Below, piece after piece: positions 30,301-38,600 of a DNA stretch of 64,000 nt. The translations under genes were made by a program, and so were the position numbers. This DNA comes from Galaxea fascicularis (taxonomy: Eukaryota > Cnidaria > Anthozoa > Scleractinia > Euphylliidae): positions 20,131,417-20,195,416 of the forward strand of contig OX419346.1 in the NCBI GenBank assembly GCA_948470475.1. The letters are read 5' to 3'. Numbering within the stretch: the stretch's first letter is position 1; each line of letters starts with the position of its first letter. The notes beneath the pieces were generated by a model. The model was not told the DNA's origin, did not search any database, and was given only the letters and a program-made list of their open reading frames with translations.

Positions 30301-31820
30301 ATATTCATAGGCGATTTTCTCCCTTAATATAAGAGCTCTATTGCTGTAACTCGGACCACGTGTTCATTTCATCGCCTTCTTTATGCCCAGTAAGAAAAAT
30401 CCAAGAAAATCCTCATTTTGAAACAGAAATGACGATATGAATATTGAAACAATAGAAATTGGTTAATGAGCTTAAAACTTGACTTGCAGCCCCTTTACCA
30501 AAGCACCTGAATTTGGCTCCATTTTGCTCATTAACCAATTTCTATTGTTTGAATATTCATAGGCGATTTTCTCCCTTAATATAAGAGCTCTATTGCTGTA
30601 ACTCGGACCACGTGTTCATTTCATCGCCTTCTTTATGCCCAGCAAGAAAAATCCAAGAAAATCCTCATTTTGAAACAGAAATGACGATATGAATATTGAA
30701 ACAATAGAAATTGGTTAATGAGCTTAAAACTTGACTTGCAGCCCCTTTACCAAAGCACCTGAATTTGGCTCCATTTTGCTCATTAACCAATTTCTATTGT
30801 TTGAATATTCATAGGCGATTTTCTCCCTTAATATAAGAGCTCTATTGCTGTAACTCGGACCACGTGTTCATTTCATCGCCTTCTTTATGCCCAGCAAGAA
30901 AAATCCAAGAAAATCCTCATTTTGAAACAGAAATGACGATATGAATATTGAAACAATAGAAATTGGTTAATGAGCTTAAAACTTGACTTGCAGCCCCTTT
31001 ACCAAAGCACCTGAATTTGGCTCCATTTTGCTCATTAACCAATTTCTATTGTTTGAATATTCATAGGCGATTTTCTCCCTTAATATAAGAGCTCTATTGC
31101 TGTAACTCGGACCACGTGTTCATTTCATCGCCTTCTTTATGCCCAGCAAGAAAAATCCAAGAAAATCCTCATTTTGAAACAGAAATGACGATATGAATAT
31201 TGAAACAATAGAAATTGGTTAATGAGCTTAAAACTTGACTTGCAGCCCCTTTACCAAAGCACCTGAATTTGGCTCCATTTTGCTCATTAACCAATTTCTA
31301 TTGTTTGAATATTCATAGGCGATTTTCTCCCTTAATATAAGAGCTCTATTGCTGTAACTCGGACCACGTGTTCATTTCATCGCCTTCTTTATGCCCAGCA
31401 AGAAAAATCCAAGAAAATCCTCATTTTGAAACAGAAATGACGATATGAATATTGAAACAATAGAAATTGGTTAATGAGCTTAAAACTTGACTTGCAGCCC
31501 CTTTACCAAAGCACCTGAATTTGGCTCCATTTTGCTCATTAACCAATTTCTATTGTTTGAATATTCATAGGCGATTTTCTCCCTTAATATAAGAGCTCTA
31601 TTGCTGTAACTCGGACCACGTGTTCATTTCATCGCCTTCTTTATGCCCAGCAAGAAAAATCCAAGAAAATCCTCATTTTGAAACAGAAATGACGATATGA
31701 ATATTGAAACAATAGAAATTGGTTAATGAGCTTAAAACTTGACTTGCAGCCCCTTTACCAAAGCACCTGAATTTGGCTCCATTTTGCTCATTAACCAATT
31801 TCTATTGTTTGAATATTCAT

Positions 31821-32040
31821 ACCTTTTTTTTGTTAAGATCAAAGCTGGCGAGCTGTAACTTAGTCCACATGTTTGTTTTATCCCGTTCTTTATTCCAAGC
31901 ATGAAAAATTGAAGGGAACTTTGGTTTTTATAGACGGTATGAACGTGCGCTCGTTAATGAAATGTATTCCTATTGTCTGGTTACTATGTTGCCACCAATA
32001 GCGTGGCTCCATCCCCTCATTATAAACCACACACAACCCA
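31821..32040. repeat. Strongly diverged satellite monomer at the array edge
   Basis: Immediately after the last canonical base, the sequence still aligns in order with the rest of a monomer at much lower identity. Examples are gctgtaacttagtccacatg against gctgtaactcggaccacgtg, and ttctttattccaagcatgaa against ttctttatgcccagcaagaa. The inverted arm is almost unrecognisable. A second diverged monomer start, ggctccatcccctcatta, appears near 32000-32025. The edge therefore keeps old, unhomogenised copies beside near-identical ones. Confidence 0.75.
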
Positions 32041-32062
32041 TAATTCCTCGATTCAGTCATTT

Positions 32063-32160
32063 AAAGGGGTAATGCTCGAAACGTCATCATTTAGAATCCC
32101 TGTGCGAAGGCCAATTGACAGTATGAACTCTGTTGATGAAACCAAATGTTTGTCTACAAC
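32063..32160. repeat. Fragment of a foldback repeat (family also at 43509 and 58549)
   Basis: The stretch contains gctcgaaacgtcat, agaatccctgtgcg and ctctgttgatgaaaccaaat, which match the right arm of the better preserved foldback copy at 58695-58798. Only the right half remains. The 96-residue open frame that starts at 31973 runs through it and has no other sign of being a gene. Confidence 0.7.
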
Positions 32161-32848
32161 TCCCCCAGTGATGCAACACTTTAGTTTGTTACTTGATCAT
32201 TGGCAGTCGGTTATTGTATTTAGAGCAACGGAGAAGAGAGGAAAAAAGAACCTACTAAAATAATAATCGTTTATTACTGGTATTGGCATTGTACATTTCT
32301 TGTGTAAATTATAAGATGTGCATTACATTAGACTGTTTTCCTCCCATACAAAGAATAGCACAAAGTTTGCTGTTTTAAAATGCACGTGGCTGAGCCAAGG
32401 AAAACGTTGTCAGATGAGCTCTAACCATAATTAAACTTTTTGCTTTGGTGATGTATGACCAATGAGAGTGTTTTTCCTTTAGATCCAATAGACACATTTT
32501 TAACTTACACAAATCTATGGTAAAAACAGGGAAGGCTTGAGGAATGGAAGAGCAAAAATCCTTGTCTATTTATTTATTTTTGAAAGACCACTGCGTAACT
32601 ATGTCTGCCTTGGATTTTTTACCAGCCTAACAAATTTGCACTTAAAATTCACCAGTCTGTTATATTGTTATTATAATAGTTATTTTATGAGTCCTAACAT
32701 ACTCTTCAGAGAACACAGTTCATCTGGAATTTAAGCTATTTCAAGGTTTGTTTTCTTTGTGAAAATTCAGGTTTTCTTCCAGCTATTTGTCTTTCCACAA
32801 CTTAATTTCAACATTTAAGTAGATATGCCTAGCTGGCTCAAAAGAACC
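32161..32848. other. No gene seen
   Basis: AT-rich sequence with short chance open frames only. No splice-consistent coding block, RNA gene or inverted repeat was recognised. Confidence 0.6.
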
Positions 32849-32851
32849 TTA

Positions 32852-33536
32852 AGCCCCGGCCAAACGATCCCGACATTTCAACACAACATAGCCCAACATT
32901 GTTGGATCATGTTGCGACATGTTGCGAAGGGCTGGCTAAACGCATGCAACATCACGCAACAGTCTACGCAATACTTTCAGCGAATATTTGTCCCGGATGT
33001 AAACATGGAGTATGTTCACCAGCGATTTCGCCTTTGGCGTTGCAAAGTTCAGTTGTGGCATGTTCTCTAGTGCTGCTTATAGAGGACGACGAGAGAGAGG
33101 TAAAAAGAGGAAAAACAAGGTTGTGGATCAAAAGAAGACAGCAGAAGGGCTACTTTGCCAACATAGTACAGGAGCTGATGATTGAAGACCTGACGATTTT
33201 CAGGGAAATGTCTTCCTCGGTGATTCCTTCTAGTTTTTGCACAACTCAAATTGCGCGCCACTTTCCGCCATGTTTTCAAATGACGTTTTAAAAAAGCAAA
33301 TCGAGCTAGTGTGCATGCCCAGACGCAACATTGTTGCACGAACCTGGCCAAACGACCACAACATCACGCAACATCCACAAATGTTGGGTGAAAATTTTGA
33401 CCATTTTCAAATTTGAGCCAACAACACGCAACATGTCGCAACATGTCGCAACAGGGTGGCCAAACGCGCGCAACATGTTACGGCCAACAATGTTGGGATA
33501 TGTTGCGCTGAATGTTGCGATCGTTTGGCCGGGGCT
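32852..33536. mobile_element. PIF/Harbinger-type DNA transposon, internally deleted
   Basis: The ends are inverted repeats, AGCCCCGGCCAAACGATC at 32852 and its reverse complement ending at 33536. They are followed inward by many copies of CAACAT/ATGTTG-type words. The element is flanked by TTA on both sides (32849-32851 and 33537-33539), the 3-bp TWA target duplication typical of PIF/Harbinger. At 685 bp it is far too short for an autonomous copy, but it keeps a short piece of transposase frame (separate entry). Confidence 0.85.
33087..33220 (+). pseudogene. Remnant of Harbinger transposase N-terminal region
   Basis: Inside the 685-bp element, one frame reads KTRLWIKRRQQKGYFANI followed by VQELMIEDLTIFREM. 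Harbinger/HARBI1-like transposases have the pattern W-(I/L)-x-R-R-x-x-x-G-x-(Y/F)-x-x-(L/I)-x-x-E-L-x-x-(E/D)-D-x-x-x-(F/Y) near the N-terminus, before the DDE domain, and this matches closely. The catalytic domain is absent and the frame runs into unrelated residues, so this is a fossil. The match is from memory of the family pattern, not a search. Confidence 0.65.
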
Positions 33537-33539
33537 TTA

Positions 33540-33873
33540 AAGTGAACTCAAGGCACTGGTTCATTTACTACAAGGAAACCAACTAGTCTCTTTTTAGCGA
33601 TACTCCTTTTCCAGCTTAAATGTCCATACTCAAGTAAATGTGCCTGACTAGCTCAAAACAAGCTTGACTTGACTCTTTTGTTGCTTGCAGATGGTTGCTG
33701 TTGTGGTTGATTGCTATTGGTCTCATCTGGTACTTGCATATCTCTGTGTTCCATTCTATCAGCAGATTTGCCAACTTTAATTACAGGACTGGAAAGAAAA
33801 AGGAAACCTAAGACATGTTGGACAGGAGCAACGAAGTGCCATTTACACTTCTATTTTAGTGCATGCATGATAG
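33540..33873. other. No gene seen
   Basis: Unremarkable AT-rich spacer between the Harbinger relic and the SINE. No coding or RNA signal was recognised. Confidence 0.55.
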
Positions 33874-33875
33874 GA

Positions 33876-34139
33876 GGCAGGATGGCCGAGTGGTTTAGGG
33901 CGCTGGATTTCAATGCGGTGACTCGGGTTCAAATCCTGCTCTGGCCACCAGCTGGTGTTGTTCTGGGTAAGTGCCTGGTTCAACTCTTTGGTCATCCTTG
34001 TAAATAGCCAGCTGGTCTGCTTCCTGCCAGTTGGGATTCTTATCATGTTATGTTTATTTGAATTATTTGTTTCTTGGGATTCAATAGCTAAGTGAACTTC
34101 TACTATAAACACAGTCTTTATTATTATTTTTTTTTTTTT
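33876..34139 (+). mobile_element. tRNA-derived SINE
   Basis: The head resembles a class II (Leu/Ser-like) tRNA gene. It has an A box tggccgagtgg and a B box ggttcaaatcc at normal spacing, forming an RNA polymerase III internal promoter. The acceptor stem does not pair properly with the 3' end, so it is not a working tRNA. A non-tRNA body follows (ctggtgttgttctgggtaag, gccagttgggattctt) and ends in a T-rich tail near 34139. The body and tail mark it as a SINE. Exact ends and target duplication were not determined. Confidence 0.75.
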
Positions 34140-34632
34140 GCTCTTGCAAAGATGAACCAGTCCATCAAATTGGCAACTATTGCATGAATTAAAAGCAGAT
34201 AATTTATTCTCTTTACACAGACTTGAATTCATGAACAAGCAGATTACACCAGAAACTGGTAGCTGGTTAAGCCAGCTGATATTGTCAGCAGCTGCTGTAA
34301 AGATGCCAGAGTGGAATTCCTTCTACTCTGATGACACCCTTACTTCCTCATAAGGGTTTAAATAGAGCTATTAAAAGCTGAAAAAATCCCAACAGACAAT
34401 AAAAATAGGTCCGCAATGCGTACATGTATGGCTTACTAGACTATGTGACAGGCGCTCGTCTCTGGTAGACTCTCACTTTTGAAGACTAATAAAAATTGTT
34501 GGAAATTGGCCAAATCTTTAATAAATCTCTTGAGAGACTTCTAACTGGACATAAGGTGTGGTTTAGAGTCACAAGCATTAATTCTACCACTGAGACAAGG
34601 GTTGTTAGTAGGCAAGTTATGTCAACTATGCT
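34140..34632. other. No gene seen
   Basis: AT-rich intergenic sequence. No gene, hairpin or repeat copy was recognised. Confidence 0.5.
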
Positions 34633-34940
34633 ACCCTGCTAGCCTGCAGGGAGGTATCATTGTTCAAGTGTTTAGCCGCCATTTTGGATTCACAAAACGT
34701 GGAGAGTTGGGATGAGTGAACAAGGGCAAGTGGGGGTGGGGTGGAAGGGGCAGGGAAGATTTTTTCCCCTCCCTTACCTTCCCCCCTCTCCAATTTTTCT
34801 ACCTCACACCAACTCCCTAGGTATTTTTTCTTTGCCCCAAGCCTCCACTGTTGACTTGGTCCAAGATGGCGGCCTAAACACTTGATGCAGGAATATGTGC
34901 ACTCGCTCACCCAAAATATGCCTGCACTGCAGGCTACTCC
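34633..34940. mobile_element. MITE-like inverted-repeat element
   Basis: Inverted blocks face each other. CAAGTGTTTAGCCGCCATTT near 34657 matches the reverse complement of the block near 34860-34886 (ccaagatggcggcctaaaca), and ctagcctgcagg near 34639 matches an inverted gtagcctgcag near 34930. Overlapping minus-strand open frames of 97 and 134 residues cross the element and look accidental. No target duplication was identified, so the boundaries are approximate. Confidence 0.55.
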
Positions 34941-35442
34941 CCTGCAAGTGGATATCCCTGTGAACTTTCTTAACAAACTGGGAAGCAGACGAGAAGTTGC
35001 CAGGAAGATCGAAGGAAAATTTGTTTGCACCCTTAACTAGGATAACGACAAGATCACAATACCTTTCTGGGATAACATTAACATCTCTGGACTCCACATC
35101 TTTACACTCCTAAGAAAAGGGAAAAAAAAGAATATGGCATATTCCGAGCAGTCATCAATAGTTAATTATTATTAATATTATTATACGGTTATTCAATGTA
35201 ATGAATTATGGAGATTTGTTATTTGCACTTGCAGCCCAAAACAAAATGGCTTGTTTGTAGTAGTTTTTTGCATTTGTAATAGAATGCAGATTTTCACTGC
35301 TTCAGTCAAAACCCAAACTCTTCAAGAAAAAGGTTTGGGAGTCTTGATCAGTGAACATTGTAAGCTTTGTCTGAAAGTGTTGAGTTCTTCCTCGCATAAC
35401 TGTGCAGGAACTTTTGAAATGATACTGGTGCATATTCTACTA
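34941..35442. other. No gene seen
   Basis: Contains an AT-rich tract (att/tta runs near 35160-35185). The minus-strand frame at 34941-35097 has some coding-like texture but has no partner exon and no recognisable domain. Confidence 0.45.
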
Positions 35443-35640
35443 CGAAAATCCAAAAACCGTGAACACTAGAAATATTTACGGAATGTCATTGTGTTTCAAG
35501 TAAAAAGCCAATCACATGCAAAAAGACTAAACCACAAACTGTAATGGTAATTAGTTTGTGGTTTCATATCGCTTCTGATTGGTTGCTGCACAATTGAAAA
35601 TGTCAAAATCAAATCAAAGTGTTCACGGTTTTTGGATTCG
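35443..35640. mobile_element. 198-bp MITE overlapping the RAD18 3' end
   Basis: The terminal inverted repeats are about 25 bp: cgaaaatccaaaaaccgtga at 35443 and its reverse complement ending at 35640, with a 2-bp indel. Inside is a second hairpin, aaaccacaaact against agtttgtggttt (about 35530-35563). The right terminal repeat lies inside the last RAD18 exon and, read on the minus strand, supplies about ten codons plus the stop. The target duplication was not resolved. Confidence 0.75.
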
Positions 35641-38600
35641 CACAGAAACGCCTTAAAGCACTACGCACAATAAGAATTACATCATCATCATCATCTCCAT
35701 CGTCACCCTCCTCCAGTCCTAGTGATGGAGTAAACTCTTCATCATCATCTGGTAACGACAGCAGACTAGGAGATGACGGGGGCTCAGGAATAAACATTGA
35801 TGAACTCTCATGCTTGTTGAGAGTTGTTGAGTCTCTGTTTTGTGCCTGATCCAAATGTGGTGGGCTTGTTTCAAGACATAAGTCTGAGTTTGTAGGTATG
35901 TTGCTTTTAACTTCCACACCAACAGTCTTAGTATTGCCACTGTCACTGCTTTCAGGATGCACAAGATTCACTCTGGGTTCATTTGTTTTTGCATCCAGGC
36001 ATTCTGTCGCAGATAACAAGAGAAACAAAAATACAATTCAATCCATGTTCGGGAAGAACATCCAAGGGATTTCTTTCCCCACTAAAAGGCCATTTGTATA
36101 CTAACTTAAGGGGGCTCTGTCCTCAATTTTGGATTCAACATGCTACGAGAGATGTTTATGCTGATTATAAACCAAAATAACAACCCAGATTTACACGCTC
36201 TAATAACTAATAATATGAATGGTTAGAACAAACCTACAGCTTCAGGACAGCTGGATCCAAAATTTCATGGAATATTGACCTTATCTTGTCCCCAAAACAA
36301 CAACCACAAGACACTCAAAGTACCTTGCTGTAACAGTCTCACAAACGACCACATGACAAACATAAAGCAAATGCAGCAACCAACCTGAAGTCTTTGTTGC
36401 CGTCTTCTTTTTTTTCCCTCCTTGTCTTTGCCGTATGTCCGCGATGAGCTTGCTAAATTCATCCTCATGTTCACTCACTTCATAAGTGGAAATTAAAAAC
36501 AACACTGGCATTATAAGACATTTTAAGTCCAGGAATCTTTGCAGGTTATTTAGTGTGATTTTCCAGGTGAGTTGTCCTTGAAAATACATTAAATGCATGC
36601 AAGAATGCATCTCTCACTTCCAGTACAAAAAGATGCCAGGGGTATCCTGGGGTACCCCTGGGATAGTACCTACTGACCAGGGGTATAGTACCTACCCCAC
36701 TCCCCTGGTCAATAACTACTAACCAGGGGGACCCTTGTCAGTTGTCTGTCTAGTGTGACTATCTAAATGACAGAAGACATTGTTTCGAAAGAGGATGCAT
36801 CTTATTTGTCTAAACAGGGCAATTAGTCAAATGAGGAAGTTTCTTAAAAACTGACGCAGCATACTACAGTTTACAACTTACTGTATTTTTGACGTATTTT
36901 ATCCATATCTTCCTCACTCTGTTTTTTGTCAAAACGTAGACCCTGCCAAAACCAATAGTAAAAAATGTGCACATGCAAAATTACACCATTTGCATTAATT
37001 TCCATATTAATTATTTACATTAGATTCACACAATGGCAAATCACCCTTCTGTGGTTTGTTAAACCATCAACAACCAACAAAAACAATCATTGTTTTGCCA
37101 GAATTGTTTGCCCAAAATGTTTCTTAGCTGTACAAATAGAAAAACTCTTGTTGCAAGAAAAATGTCTTTTTTTCCCTAAGGAAACAAACTCCTTTTATAT
37201 GCAGCTCGTGATTCCTGTGTAAAATGAAGAAATTTCCAAGAAAAATAAGTTTTTGATAATATTATATAATGGTGACAGTTTCTCCTATTGTGCCTGGTTA
37301 ACTTGAGTTCTAGCACCAAAGAAATAGCAATAATTTTATTAGCAACAAAGTACGCTCAGTTCCAATACATACAGAGGTCGATGCTTCCGTCAGAGAGGAG
37401 GCTTCCTTTGCTCTTGTTTTCTCGGCCTTTTCAACTTCTCTGGCAATTTGTGCAGCTGTAAAGACGTTTTATTTGATATATAATAATGTTTAATTGTTAT
37501 TATTGAAACACATTATTCATTACATTAATATTATCACTCCTGTGAAAAGGCAGGTGCCCCTGGAAATTTCACACTATTGACTACAAAAATTGTCAGTGAT
37601 GATTGTGTCTTGAAATTGTTCGAGAGTTTTATGTCCAAACAACCAAAATTGTTGGGGAGAATGTAGTAAGGACTTAAAGTAATCATATTTTCTTTTCAGG
37701 TGGGTTCTCAAATGTAGTGGTTCTAGTAACATCTTATGGTCATATTGCAAGATGAATTAATTTCAAAAGTGAATGTTAATAATAAAAAAAATGCATCAAG
37801 TCTTGGTCAGTTTCAAACATTGGAGTGTTTAAAAGGTTGCTTGTGTACATGTCTGAAACTCTTGATTTTTACTTTTAATTTACCTTTTGGTATTTAAGTT
37901 GGACTACTTTGGGTTTTCATGGTGTTGAACTACATGCATCTAAGGCCCCTTATGTGGAATAGCCCTTTTCAGTGTAAAAAAGTTAGACTCATTTGTACCA
38001 CACAGCACCATCCTCTCAGTAATGTTTATTAAAAAAATAGTTCCCTGGGAAGAATTAAAAGTACTAGTTTAACCCTACAACTAGAGAAATGTTCACTGTT
38101 TCTATTGCACCCTCTTACCTGTCATTGGTTTTACTGCATCACACTGAGCATTGTATAGCATAACAAAATCTTGATGTCTTTTAACAAGGGTCTAGAAACA
38201 ACAGGGAATAATTTATAGACCTGCTTTTCCCATGTATCTACTCCTAGCCTTCCGATATTGCTACAGTCTATGTCGCGTTCCCAGTACGGCAGACACAGGG
38301 TGTAGCGTAGTTGGGTTCGCCAGGTCAACCACAATGCCGTAAGAGATGGACCGCGGACTCTTAAGTTCTTTTTATTGACCTTAATTGAGAATCAGGCTAG
38401 CCGACTTCTTACAACAGTTGCGGTAAAAACTAAAAAGAAAATGCACGATTGTCTAAGCCAAAGAAACCAACTAAATTACAAATCTGACGAGAGAAAGCGA
38501 AACGAAAAACTGACAGAAACATAACGATCGTGACTTACGTCTGATCTTGACTCCTGGGGTAAGAAAACTCCAAGTTGTGAGAAAACTCCTATAAAACTCC

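Larger units (their letters stand above)
1..31820. repeat. Satellite array, 252-bp monomer, 126 full copies plus a partial
   Basis: The phrase gacttgcagcccctttacca recurs every 252 bp. There are 60 monomers from 1 to 15120, one 240-bp monomer at 15121-15360, 65 monomers from 15361 to 31740, and an 80-bp partial copy ending at 31820. Copies differ at a handful of sites only: monomer positions 30 (A/G), 49 (C/T), 85 (G/A), 142 (C/T), 163 (C/T), 191 (G/A) and 194 (A/G). No frame stays open, so no protein is encoded. Each monomer carries one CACGTG palindrome (positions 129-134), one GAGCTC site and a pair of 35-bp inverted arms (46-80 and 209-243). The array runs off the left edge, so its true length is unknown. 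Such homogeneous arrays are typical of heterochromatin or centromere-associated satellites; which one applies cannot be seen here. Confidence 0.98.

Noticed and set aside
1..31820. Regularly spaced repeats that might suggest a CRISPR-like array or a tandem gene cluster
   Set aside because: The whole 252-bp unit is repeated with no unique spacers, all frames contain stops, and the context is eukaryotic.
33876..33960. A functional tRNA-Leu or tRNA-Ser gene
   Set aside because: The A and B boxes are good, but the acceptor stem does not pair and a SINE body follows directly.
33843..34238. 131-residue minus-strand open frame
   Set aside because: It is the antisense of the SINE and its flank, with no independent coding evidence.
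34626..35097. Overlapping 134- and 97-residue minus-strand frames as a small gene
   Set aside because: They largely coincide with an inverted-repeat element, have no recognised domain and have no splice partner.
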